Part shown: one piece after another, positions 16,819-23,915 of the stretch
How positions within the stretch are numbered: the stretch's first letter is position 1
Layout: each line of letters opens with the position of its first letter
Source: Flavobacterium psychrophilum
Lineage (GTDB): Bacteria; Bacteroidota; Bacteroidia; Flavobacteriales; Flavobacteriaceae
DNA: 24,180 bases
Assembly: GCA_003243255.1 (NCBI GenBank)
Contig: QFQM01000059.1
Location: 1 to 24,180, forward strand
Reading direction: 5' to 3'
Program-made: the position numbers and the translations under genes
The notes under the pieces: generated by a model
What the model saw: the letters and a program-made list of their open reading frames with translations, nothing else
The model's database searches: none
Told to the model about the DNA's origin: nothing

Positions 16819-17964
16819 TTATTTAGAAGCAACTTCTTCCTGAACTTTCTCCGGAACGATAACCGTACCGTCAGCAAGAGTTTCAAAGCCTTTGTAAACA
16901 ATTCTGTCGCCGGCTTTAACGCCATCTTTTATAAGATAATCTGTTCCGCTTTTACCCAAAATAGTAATTGGAGTCCTGGTCACTTTGTTGTCTTTATCAA
17001 CAACGTAGGCAAATACTTTATCCTGAATTTCAGCGGTAGCAGCCTGCGGAATTACAATCGCATTAGCATGGTTTATACCCAGCTTTACCCTGCCTGTATT
17101 ACCCGAACGAAGCAGTCCTTTACCGTTAGGGAAATTAGCCCTAAGTGTAATTGCACCTGTAGTTCTGTCAAACTGGCCGTCTACCATATCTATTTTACCT
17201 TTTTGCTCATATTCGCTGCCATCGGCCATTACAAGGGTAACAGGAGGAAGCTTTTTAAGCTTATCATTTAGTGTATTACCTTCATATTTTTCTTTGAAGG
17301 CAATAAAATCTGCCTCACCAATTGAGAAGTAAGCGTGTACCTCATCAATATCAGAAAGTAATGTAAGCGGTGTAGGATCGGCAGCAGATACAAGGCTTCC
17401 CTGTTTTTTAGGTAGTCTTGTAATATAACCGTTTACCGGAGCTGTAATAAGGGTATAACCAAGGTTAATCCTTGCAGACGCAACAGCAGCTTCTGCCTGT
17501 TTTTTGTTTGCTTCAGCAATTTTAACCGATGCTTTTGCATTTTTAAGCTGGTATTCTGATACCACTTTACCTTCTACAAGAGGTGTCATTTTCTCTACCT
17601 CAAGTTTTGCATTGATAAGTGCACCATCGGCAGCATTTAAAGATGCCTGTGCATTATTCAGTAATTCGCGGTAACGGCTTTCATTGATTTTGAAGATAGG
17701 CTGGCCTGCTTTTACAAAGGCACCTTCATCTACAAACACTTTGTCAAGATAACCGTCTACCTGAGGGCGGATTTCTACGTTTACTCTTCCTTCAACAGTT
17801 ACAGGATACTCCTGAAAGGTAACTGCCTGCTCCTGCCCAATTGTAAGAACCGGAACCGAAACAGCCTGAGGTGCAGGAGCCTGCTCCGCTCCTCCACCGG
17901 AAAATCCGTAAAAGGCCAAGCCGGCAACAAGTACTATAGCTATGATTATTATTATACGTTTCAT
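16819..17964 (-). CDS. RND efflux periplasmic adaptor (membrane fusion protein)
   Basis: A 381-residue adaptor that joins the permease to the TolC-type channel. It has an N-terminal hydrophobic segment (about 3-20) without a lipobox cysteine, so it is probably anchored by an uncleaved helix or cleaved as a signal peptide. The lipoyl half-motifs are IRPQVDGYLDKVFVDEGAFV and INLGYTLITAPVNGYI, flanking an alpha-helical hairpin at about 105-165. A beta-barrel domain and a membrane-proximal domain follow. It is the first structural gene of the efflux operon. The 203-bp gap upstream, to tetR, contains three operator-like repeats. Confidence 0.94.
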   Translation of the reverse strand: MKRIIIIIAIVLVAGLAFYGFSGGGAEQAPAPQAVSVPVLTIGQEQAVTFQEYPVTVEGRVNVEIRPQVDGYLDKVFVDEGAFVKAGQPIFKINESRYRELLNNAQASLNAADGALINAKLEVEKMTPLVEGKVVSEYQLKNAKASVKIAEANKKQAEAAVASARINLGYTLITAPVNGYITRLPKKQGSLVSAADPTPLTLLSDIDEVHAYFSIGEADFIAFKEKYEGNTLNDKLKKLPPVTLVMADGSEYEQKGKIDMVDGQFDRTTGAITLRANFPNGKGLLRSGNTGRVKLGINHANAIVIPQAATAEIQDKVFAYVVDKDNKVTRTPITILGKSGTDYLIKDGVKAGDRIVYKGFETLADGTVIVPEKVQEEVASK

Positions 17965-17980
17965 AATAGGATTAAATAAT

Positions 17981-17993
17981 TTAATGATGTTAA
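17981..17993. promoter_or_regulatory. TetR operator-like site 1
   Basis: TTAATGATGTTAA is an imperfect inverted repeat of the form TTAAY-NNN-GTTAA, 17 bp upstream of the adaptor start codon. The surrounding 42 bp (from 17972) are repeated with about three-quarters identity around site 3. CAAA follows after exactly 9 bp; on the minus strand this is a TTTG at a constant distance. Confidence 0.65.
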
Positions 17994-18054
17994 GTGATAG
18001 TCCAAAAAAATTTAAAATAATGATTGATGTTTCGACTTTATGCTTTTAAACCAT

Positions 18055-18067
18055 TTAACAGCGTTAA
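18055..18067. promoter_or_regulatory. TetR operator-like site 2
   Basis: TTAACAGCGTTAA is a perfect inverted repeat with a 3-bp centre. The 27 bp at 18042-18068 match 24 of 27 positions with 18768-18794 upstream of tetR. CAAA again follows after 9 bp. Confidence 0.7.
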
Positions 18068-18135
18068 GTAGTTCTGCAAAAAAAAGCCCTTGAGCTAAAA
18101 AAGAGTTTTCATGATATATATGGGTATTAAATGAT

Positions 18136-18148
18136 TTAATGGTGTTAA
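18136..18148. promoter_or_regulatory. TetR operator-like site 3
   Basis: TTAATGGTGTTAA has the same form as site 1 and again has CAAA after 9 bp. It lies 20 bp past the tetR stop codon, at the upstream end of the tetR/adaptor gap. Confidence 0.6.
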
Positions 18149-18167
18149 GTGAAATGCCAAATTTTTT

Positions 18168-18761
18168 TTATTCTTTTATATAACGGAGAATACCGTTGAT
18201 CGCGTCTTTCAGTATCTGTTTATTGATTTCGTCAGAAAGGCCATTGCCAACTATATTGATGGAAATAAGGCCATGAATTACTGAGAAGAACGTAAAATAT
18301 TTTTGCTTGATAACTTCCGGCTTCGGATTTTCCTGGTCCATCAGTTGGGCAATAACATTTGTGATTAGTGTGTAGGGAGCATCAGTTTCGGTATTACGTT
18401 GTGCGCAACACGTCATTTCTACGCCATACATAAGCTGGTACATTTCTTTGTTTTTTAGGGCAAAGTTCCAGTAAGCCAGCCACATGCCTTCAAGTTGTTG
18501 TGCAGGATCTTGCGATTCTGCTTTTGCAGCTTCCAGGTCTTTTGTCAGAATCCCGAATCCTTTACAGGTAAGCTCCTGTAAAATAGCTTCTTTGTTAGAA
18601 AAATATTCGTAAATAATAGGGGCCGTATATTCAATCTTGTCAGCGATTTTTCGCATGCTAAGACCTTGCCAGCCTTCGTCCTTTACAATCTCTCTTGCAG
18701 CTATAAGTATATTTGAACGGGTTTCTTCCTTCTGTCTTAATATTCTTTCTTTACTTCCCAT
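18168..18761 (-). CDS. TetR/AcrR-family repressor of the efflux operon
   Basis: A 197-residue one-component transcriptional regulator. The N-terminal helix-turn-helix covers about 16-62, with LSMRKIADKIEYTAPIIYEY as turn and recognition helix and FSNKEAIL closing the domain. The ligand-binding half contains YWNFALKNKEMYQLMYG (about 97-113), as in TetR proteins with a WHG-type C-terminal domain. Adjacent cysteines C118-C119 could be redox- or thiol-sensitive, but this is speculative. It lies upstream of the adaptor in the same orientation. Four operator-like repeats flank it (one before the gene, three after), so the simplest reading is autorepression plus repression of the pump. Confidence 0.92.
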   Translation of the reverse strand: MGSKERILRQKEETRSNILIAAREIVKDEGWQGLSMRKIADKIEYTAPIIYEYFSNKEAILQELTCKGFGILTKDLEAAKAESQDPAQQLEGMWLAYWNFALKNKEMYQLMYGVEMTCCAQRNTETDAPYTLITNVIAQLMDQENPKPEVIKQKYFTFFSVIHGLISINIVGNGLSDEINKQILKDAINGILRYIKE

Positions 18762-18780
18762 TTAATAGCTTTTAAATTAC

Positions 18781-18793
18781 TTAACAGCGTTAA
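18781..18793. promoter_or_regulatory. TetR operator-like site 4, at the tetR promoter
   Basis: TTAACAGCGTTAA, extended to CTTAAC-AGC-GTTAAG at 18780-18794, is a perfect inverted repeat. It starts 20 bp upstream of the tetR start codon and directly adjoins the -7 box at 18795-18802, so it would cover the transcription start. This is the classic position for an autorepressor. Confidence 0.75.
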
Positions 18794-18794
18794 G

Positions 18795-18826
18795 CAAAGG
18801 TACGGTGTTATATTTTACGTTTACAA
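18795..18826 (-). promoter_or_regulatory. Promoter of tetR
   Basis: On the minus strand, TTG (18824-18826) and TACCTTTG (18795-18802) are 21 bp apart, matching TTG-N(17-23)-TAnnTTTG. The predicted start site falls within operator site 4. Confidence 0.65.
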
Positions 18827-18879
18827 TTTTTTCTTATCATTTTTATTTATTGCAGCCATAACAAAAACTTATACTGCTT

Positions 18880-19272
18880 CTAAACAAAGATTTTATCAAG
18901 GTCTTCCTTGCATATAGGCTTTAAAAAATAGCCCTTTACAGCTCCGTCAAACTCCTTGGATTTATTAATATCCACTTCGTTATTAGAAGAACTGATCATA
19001 TAAATAGTTGGCTTCTTTGCCAGTTCTGTCGAAATTTTGCCGAATTCTTCCAAAAACTGCCACCCGTTCATGATAGGCATATTTACATCAAGCAATATAA
19101 GATCAGGAAGAATTTCTTCCGTTTTATTGTTTTTTATATGTTCAATAGCATCTGAACCATTTACAAAAAATGTCGAAGCAACATCAATACCGTTCTGTTT
19201 GAACAGGTTTTTCAGCAGAAAATGATAAATCTTATCATCGTCTATAACATAAAGGTTGCTAATTTTCTTCAT
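18880..19272 (-). CDS. Single-domain response regulator (CheY-like)
   Basis: A 130-residue stand-alone receiver domain. The acidic pocket is D11-D13, the phosphoacceptor is D62 in LLLDVNMP, the switch serines are S94-S96, and the conserved lysine is K118 in FLKP. There is no DNA-binding or enzymatic output domain, so it works by protein contact or as a phosphorelay intermediate. The ATG at 19272 is preferred over a TTG one codon upstream. The gene overlaps the 3' end of the histidine kinase gene by 14 bp, which implies translational coupling and a cognate pair. Confidence 0.93.
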   Translation of the reverse strand: MKKISNLYVIDDDKIYHFLLKNLFKQNGIDVASTFFVNGSDAIEHIKNNKTEEILPDLILLDVNMPIMNGWQFLEEFGKISTELAKKPTIYMISSSNNEVDINKSKEFDGAVKGYFLKPICKEDLDKIFV

Positions 19273-20782
19273 CAAAATAAACTTTAAATGTAGTTCCTTT
19301 ATTCAATTCACTGCTCACTTCAATCCTTCCTCCCATCGCCTCTACCTGGTTCTTGGTAATAAAAAGGCCAATTCCCCTTGCGTTTTGGTTTTTATGGAAC
19401 GTTTTATACATCCCAAAAAGGGAGTTCTTATGTTTTTTAAGGTCAATCCCGAGTCCGTTATCCGAAATCGAAAGTACTTTTTTACCGTCAACTATCTCAA
19501 AGTCATAGGATAGCAACGGCTTCCTGTCGGGACTTGAGTACTTGATCGCATTTGTTGTAAAATTAAGCAATATACTCTCAAGATACGCAGGATTATAATC
19601 TACAGTGACATCTAAAGGTATATTTATCTCAATATCAACATTATGCTTCTTAATTTCGTTATGCAAAATGTTAAGAATGTTCTTTAAATAATGCCTTAAA
19701 TTAAGCTTTTCCCTTACAGTTTTAATTTCAGTTTGTATCTCAACAAGCTCTTTAAGGTGACTGATTGTTATAGTAAGTCCATCCGAAATAGCTTCGAGAT
19801 GTTCCAGCATTTCTCCGCGTTCATCCTCTTTCGCTTCTTTGAAGAGATCAAGTAACATTCTCAGGTTACTGGCATGCGATCTGAGGTTGTGCGATACAAT
19901 ATGTGCAAAATTGCTAAGCCTGTTATTCTGGCTGACAATAATATTAATAGTATTACCCAGCTCTACTTCTTTCTCCTTAAGCTGATTGATATCTTTTAGT
20001 GTACCTATAGCCCTTGTAGGCTTACCTTCTTCATCATAACTTACTACCCTGCCGCGGCTTAATACCCATCGGTATTTGCCATTATCGGTAAGAATCCTGT
20101 AGATACTTTCGTATGAGGTATTCTTTTTCTTAAAGTAATCCGTTTTGCTTTTATCGTAGGCATAAGCATCATCGGGATGGATACGGCTCAACCAGAAAGT
20201 ATTTGGAAAATAGGCCTCTACTTCTTTTTTACCAAGGATCTTCATGAGCTGGGCAGAAAAATAAACAATGTTGGTAGTCATATCCCAATCCCAAATTCCT
20301 TCAGAAGCAGCCCTTAAAGCATAATTAAACCGCTCTTCGGAAATGTGAAGCCTCGCCTCTTTTTCCTTATGCTCTGTAATATCAGTAGCCCTGCCATAAA
20401 AACACACCGAACCTTCCGGTGTTGCTTCCGGATTCGCTGTCACACGCATCCAGCGAAGCCCTTTTTCAGGAAGCTGCAACCTGTAAGTGTGATCCCACTT
20501 AATCATTTTTTCCCTGGATTCCATCAAACTGTCTATAAATCCGGCTGCGTCGTCAGGATACATCCTGTCGTAAAAAAAGTGATGAGGGTCGGTCAGAAAA
20601 ATATCCTGAGGAATCTCGTATAGATCTTTAATGCTTTCGCTTAGGAAGATTATAGAAAACTTTTCCGTTTCGGCATCCCATCGTATCTTGAAAATAAGAT
20701 CGGGCACCTGATCCAGAAGCTTTTTATAAAATTCATTCGGACTTTCTCCATCATACATGTCCGGATTATCAAAAATCTTCAT
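19259..20782 (-). CDS. Cytoplasmic PAS-PAS sensor histidine kinase
   Basis: A 507-residue kinase with no signal peptide or membrane helix, hence probably cytosolic. Two PAS domains of the PAS_3 type lie at about 18-140 and 145-272, each ending in a PAC-like stretch (YGRATDITEHK and IGTLKDINQLKEKE). The phosphoacceptor helix has H298 in VSHNLRSHASNL. The ATPase domain has an N-box (N407-N411 in NFTTNAIKYS), a G1 box (DNGLGID, 441-447) and a G2 box (RGIGLFITK, from 469). All catalytic parts are present. The signal is unknown. It is the first gene of the pair and lies 76 bp downstream of xerD. Confidence 0.93.
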   Translation of the reverse strand: MKIFDNPDMYDGESPNEFYKKLLDQVPDLIFKIRWDAETEKFSIIFLSESIKDLYEIPQDIFLTDPHHFFYDRMYPDDAAGFIDSLMESREKMIKWDHTYRLQLPEKGLRWMRVTANPEATPEGSVCFYGRATDITEHKEKEARLHISEERFNYALRAASEGIWDWDMTTNIVYFSAQLMKILGKKEVEAYFPNTFWLSRIHPDDAYAYDKSKTDYFKKKNTSYESIYRILTDNGKYRWVLSRGRVVSYDEEGKPTRAIGTLKDINQLKEKEVELGNTINIIVSQNNRLSNFAHIVSHNLRSHASNLRMLLDLFKEAKEDERGEMLEHLEAISDGLTITISHLKELVEIQTEIKTVREKLNLRHYLKNILNILHNEIKKHNVDIEINIPLDVTVDYNPAYLESILLNFTTNAIKYSSPDRKPLLSYDFEIVDGKKVLSISDNGLGIDLKKHKNSLFGMYKTFHKNQNARGIGLFITKNQVEAMGGRIEVSSELNKGTTFKVYFDEEN

Positions 20783-20858
20783 CCCCTGTTTTAGCTATTA
20801 AGTAGTAGGTGTTAAATTTACTAACTTTTCTCAATAAGTAAAACGTTTTAGCTTTAAA

Positions 20859-21776
20859 TTATCGCCTCGGATGGTATGACTGCAAAATATTCGTAAGATA
20901 TTTTCGATCAACGTGCATATAAATCTCTGTAGTTGTGATGGATTCATGCCCTAACATTAGCTGGATGGAACGCAAATCGGCACCGTTTTCCAGTAAATGT
21001 GTAGCAAATGAATGTCTGAAAGTGTGCGGGCTGATTGTTTTGTGTAACCCTATCTTAACAGCAAGGTCTTTTATAATTGTAAATACCATGGCACGGGTAA
21101 GTGCTTTCCCTCTTCTGTTTAAAAAAAGCGTGTCTTCAAATCCTTTTTGAATAGTAAGTTTATTGCGATCGGTATCTACATAGAGGTTGATATATTTTTG
21201 TGTTGAAGCACCTATAGGCACAAAACGCTGTTTGTTGCCTTTACCTGTTACTTTAATGAATCCTTCCTCAAAGAACAGGTCTGATATCTTAAGTTCAACC
21301 AATTCCGAAACCCTTAAACCACAACTATACAACGTTTCCAGCATTGCCCTGTTGCGCTCACCCTGCGATTTACCTTCTCTGTCAGTTTTTGCAAGCTCAA
21401 TAGCTCCAATAAGCGCATCGATTTCGCCTATAGAAAGTGTATCGGGTAGCTTCCTGCCTATTTTTGGCACCTCAATCAGTTCCATAGGGGTATCTTTTCG
21501 GTAGTTTTCGAACACCAAAAAGTTAAAAAAACTCTTAAGACCCGAAATAATCCTTGCCCGTGAACGCGGATTTAACTCTGCCGCGATATGGTAAATAAAC
21601 TGCTGGATAATTTCTTCGTCTACTAAAATCGGAGAAACATCAATATTGTTACTATCAAGGTAATCCACCAGTCTTTGCACGTCAAAACAATAATTATCAA
21701 CTGAATTTGCAGCCAGACCGCGCTCAATTTTCAGGTACGATTTATAGTCATTTATAAATTTATTCCAACTTTTCAT
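20859..21776 (-). CDS. xerD: Site-specific tyrosine recombinase XerD
   Basis: A 305-residue tyrosine recombinase of the kind that resolves chromosome dimers at dif during division. The N-terminal SAM-like core-binding domain covers about 1-88. The catalytic domain has R155 (CGLRVSEL), K179 (TGKGNKQR), H251-x-x-R254 (HTFRHSFATHLL), H277 (LGHES) and the nucleophile Y286. All are intact and the length is normal for Xer proteins rather than for phage integrases. No mobile element boundary or att-like repeat is next to it, which supports the housekeeping reading. XerD rather than XerC is chosen by overall resemblance and is less certain than the family. Confidence 0.92.
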   Translation of the reverse strand: MKSWNKFINDYKSYLKIERGLAANSVDNYCFDVQRLVDYLDSNNIDVSPILVDEEIIQQFIYHIAAELNPRSRARIISGLKSFFNFLVFENYRKDTPMELIEVPKIGRKLPDTLSIGEIDALIGAIELAKTDREGKSQGERNRAMLETLYSCGLRVSELVELKISDLFFEEGFIKVTGKGNKQRFVPIGASTQKYINLYVDTDRNKLTIQKGFEDTLFLNRRGKALTRAMVFTIIKDLAVKIGLHKTISPHTFRHSFATHLLENGADLRSIQLMLGHESITTTEIYMHVDRKYLTNILQSYHPRR

Positions 21777-21835
21777 ACGCGGTTAAAGTTATGTGAATTA
21801 AGAATCCTTTCAGAATAGTGCCAATTTTAATGAGA

Positions 21836-21843
21836 TAATTTTG
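21836..21843 (+). promoter_or_regulatory. -7 promoter box of the beta-barrel gene at 21871
   Basis: TAATTTTG matches TAnnTTTG perfectly, 27 bp before the ATG at 21871. It overlaps the TTG at 21841 that would otherwise extend the reading frame, so that TTG is unlikely to be a start codon. Confidence 0.5.
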
Positions 21844-21870
21844 AAATACAAAACTAAAACTTATAAAGTG

Positions 21871-22476
21871 ATGAAACTATTTAAAATGTTATCAGTAGGT
21901 GCATTATTACTGGCGGGAGCGGTAACCTATGCACAGAATCCTAAGGGAATGTCGCCAAGCTTTGGTGTAAAGGGTGGTGTTAACTTCGCAACAATTCAGG
22001 GAGATGATTTTGACAGCCCTGATTCAAGAACAAGCTTTCACGTAGGTGCATTGATTGAGATGCCGTTAAACGAAATGTTCTCTATCCAGGCAGAGGCCCT
22101 TTATTCTGGTCAGGGATTCAAATCTGACTACGAAAGCTTCCTGGGAGAAAATGAAAAAATTGAATACCAGCTGGATTACATTAATGTACCGGTACTTGCC
22201 AAAGTATATGTATTTGAAGGACTAAGCCTTGAAGTAGGTCCGCAGTTCAGCTTTAAAGTAAACGAAGAGATTGATGGCGACCCAACGGATAATGAAGGTG
22301 ACATTGATCTTAATGAAGCCAAAGATTTTGAATTTGGTGTTGCCGCAGGTGTAACTTTCCAAACCCAGATGGGATTATTTGCTTCGGGAAGATACAACCT
22401 TGGACTAACCGATATTTTTGAAAATTCTGATGCCAGAAACTCAGTTTTCCAACTGGGTGTAGGATATAAATTTTAA
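21871..22476 (+). CDS. Outer-membrane beta-barrel protein (porin family)
   Basis: A 201-residue secreted protein. The signal peptide covers about 1-20, ending TYA then QNPKG. It is followed by amphipathic beta strands alternating with acidic loops (DGDPTDNEGDID near 141-152) and a C-terminal strand ending in phenylalanine (GVGYKF), the usual recognition signal for barrel assembly. FGVKGGVNFATI near the start is typical of the outer-membrane beta-barrel domain common in Bacteroidetes. Function is unknown. The start is set at the ATG at 21871 because the signal peptide begins there and a -7 box covers the earlier TTG. It converges with the next barrel gene across a shared terminator. Confidence 0.9.
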   Translation: MKLFKMLSVGALLLAGAVTYAQNPKGMSPSFGVKGGVNFATIQGDDFDSPDSRTSFHVGALIEMPLNEMFSIQAEALYSGQGFKSDYESFLGENEKIEYQLDYINVPVLAKVYVFEGLSLEVGPQFSFKVNEEIDGDPTDNEGDIDLNEAKDFEFGVAAGVTFQTQMGLFASGRYNLGLTDIFENSDARNSVFQLGVGYKF

Positions 22477-22500
22477 GCACCCCCTATTTGCTTAAAATGA

Positions 22501-22527
22501 TAAAGCCTCTACAATGTAGAGGCTTTA
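22501..22527. terminator. Bidirectional terminator between convergent barrel genes
   Basis: TAAAGCCTCTA (22501-22511) pairs perfectly with TAGAGGCTTTA (22517-22527) around a 5-nt loop. A T-rich run follows on +, and on - the stem leads into TTTATCATTTT. It lies 24 bp after the + gene stop codon and 22 bp after that of the - gene. Confidence 0.85.
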
Positions 22528-22549
22528 TTTGTATAACTAAGAACAAATA

Positions 22550-23155
22550 TTAGAATTTGTACACCATACCAAAGCTGATATCGCTAAAGTTAGCACCAAG
22601 GTTGAAAGTGTTTGTAGATTCAGCACCATCAACATCCGGTTTTAGAGTTCTGTAACCTAAGATACCGAAAGTAGCTTCAAAAGCAATGTGCTCAGAAACG
22701 AAGTAGCTAACACCCGGAGCAAGAGCGATGTTTACACCGTTCTCTTTGTACTCAGGATCACCTTCGTTTTCTACTTTGTTAGACATATAACCAGCTGAAA
22801 GTTGTCCGAAGAAAGAGAAGTTTCTTGTTGGAGTGAAGTAATATCTTCCGAAAGCACCAATCTCAAGAGCAGTTTGCTTATCTTCAACATCACCTAGTGG
22901 AGTTTCAACTTTATCAGTCTCAGTAGTTAGACCTACCTGAAGACCAACTGCAATGTTACTAGTTACAAAGTAACCTGCTTTTGGAGAAAAGTTGAAAGAG
23001 TTTGTTTTAGCATCGCCTGTTTTCTCACTTCCAAATCCTACTGAACCTGTAATGAATACATCTCCCTGAGAGAAACCTGTTGTAGTTGCAGTTTCCTGAG
23101 CGTTTGTAAAGGCAAAAGCCATAACAGCCGCAGCTGATAATAATAATTTTTTCAT
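22550..23155 (-). CDS. Outer-membrane beta-barrel protein
   Basis: A 201-residue barrel protein of the OmpW/OmpX-like type seen in many Flavobacteria. The signal peptide is MKKLLLSAAAVMAFAFTNA, cleaved before QE. Residues about 27-45 begin the first strands (GDVFITGSVGFGSEKTGDA). The protein has alternating strands with aromatic girdles, for example FGRYYFTPTRNFSFFGQ near 108-124. It ends FGMVYKF with a terminal phenylalanine. Codon choice is more biased than in neighbouring genes (repeated GTT, GCA and ACT), which may mean high expression. A TAGTTTTG -7 box lies at 23182-23189. Function is unknown. Confidence 0.9.
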   Translation of the reverse strand: MKKLLLSAAAVMAFAFTNAQETATTTGFSQGDVFITGSVGFGSEKTGDAKTNSFNFSPKAGYFVTSNIAVGLQVGLTTETDKVETPLGDVEDKQTALEIGAFGRYYFTPTRNFSFFGQLSAGYMSNKVENEGDPEYKENGVNIALAPGVSYFVSEHIAFEATFGILGYRTLKPDVDGAESTNTFNLGANFSDISFGMVYKF

Positions 23156-23181
23156 TTTGAATTGATTTGATTATTTGATGA

Positions 23182-23189
23182 CAAAACTA
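23182..23189 (-). promoter_or_regulatory. -7 promoter box of the beta-barrel gene at 22550-23155
   Basis: Read on the minus strand the box is TAGTTTTG, a perfect match to TAnnTTTG, 26 bp before the start codon. No TTG is seen at the expected -33 spacing. Confidence 0.45.
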
Positions 23190-23326
23190 TGGAAAATTTT
23201 TAATAGGAAAATACCCTTTGATGGTGATTTTTCATTCCTAACATTATAGTAACCTCATAGTCAAAGACTAATCATTTTATAAATAAATCCTTTACATTAC
23301 AATGTTTTTCCATTTAAAACTAAGAT

Positions 23327-23821
23327 TTAGTACCTGTAAGTGATCCCTCCTCCGAGCGTGGCAATAGTATATCCATCTCCCGGCAAACCTTTATAGCTAA
23401 CATAGACATCGAGCGCATCAATGATATGATATCCCAGCTTAGGCTGGTAATAAACACCGCTCTTTCCTAAATCACTATCACCGGAGTAAAAAGCAAAGCC
23501 AACATCGGCTGCGGCAAAAAGTTTACCAAAAGAATACTGGACTGAACCGGCAAAATAGATATAATTAAAGCCATCAAGCTTTACAGAACTAAATTCGCTA
23601 TCTATTTCTTTACCTACAAAATGAGTAAATCCACCGGCCGCTCCAACATAAAATTCATCCGTTACATAAAATAAAAACGCTGCATCGACACCAAAATTAA
23701 ATGTTGATATATCAGCAGCATCACTTACCGGTGCGCCAAAATGCACACCCAACAAGCGATCAGTCTGTGCCTGCCCATTGTAAGCTAAAAACATAACAGT
23801 AAATAGTAATAGTTTTTTCAT
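23327..23821 (-). CDS. Small outer-membrane beta-barrel protein, paralogue A
   Basis: A 164-residue secreted protein with signal peptide MKKLLLFTVMFLAYNGQA before QTD. The rest is amphipathic beta strand, ending GGITYRY with a terminal aromatic residue as in barrel proteins. Its C-terminal 80 residues align without large gaps to the partial gene immediately upstream: QYSFGKLFAAADVGFAFYSG, YYQPKLGYHI and LDVYVSYKG have direct counterparts. The two are therefore tandem paralogues. It is separated from that gene by the gene's own terminator, so it should have its own promoter in 23822-23862, but I see no clear TAnnTTTG box there. Function is unknown. Confidence 0.88.
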   Translation of the reverse strand: MKKLLLFTVMFLAYNGQAQTDRLLGVHFGAPVSDAADISTFNFGVDAAFLFYVTDEFYVGAAGGFTHFVGKEIDSEFSSVKLDGFNYIYFAGSVQYSFGKLFAAADVGFAFYSGDSDLGKSGVYYQPKLGYHIIDALDVYVSYKGLPGDGYTIATLGGGITYRY

Positions 23822-23862
23822 ACTCTGAGTTGAGTTAAGATTATTAATTGATTACTTTCTAA

Positions 23863-23892
23863 ATAAAAAACCCCTGCAATAATGCAGAGGTT
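23863..23892 (-). terminator. Terminator of the edge-truncated barrel gene
   Basis: On the minus strand, AACCTCTGCA (23892 down to 23883) pairs with the complement of 23869-23878, with one C-A mismatch, and then runs into TTTTTTATTT. It lies 24 bp past the stop codon at 23916. Confidence 0.8.
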
Positions 23893-23915
23893 CATATAGT
23901 TTAAAACTTATTCTA

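Noticed and set aside
18080..18100. Terminator of tetR (a stem before T8 on the minus strand)
   Set aside because: The possible stem is only 4-5 bp with a G-U pair and a 2-nt loop, too weak to call; it also lies between operator modules.
20859..21776. Tyrosine recombinase as the integrase of a mobile element
   Set aside because: Length, motifs and lack of nearby att repeats, tRNA or cargo genes fit housekeeping XerD.
21841..21870. Extended N terminus of the + beta-barrel gene from a TTG
   Set aside because: The TTG is part of a perfect TAATTTTG promoter box, and the extension puts ten charged residues in front of a normal signal peptide.
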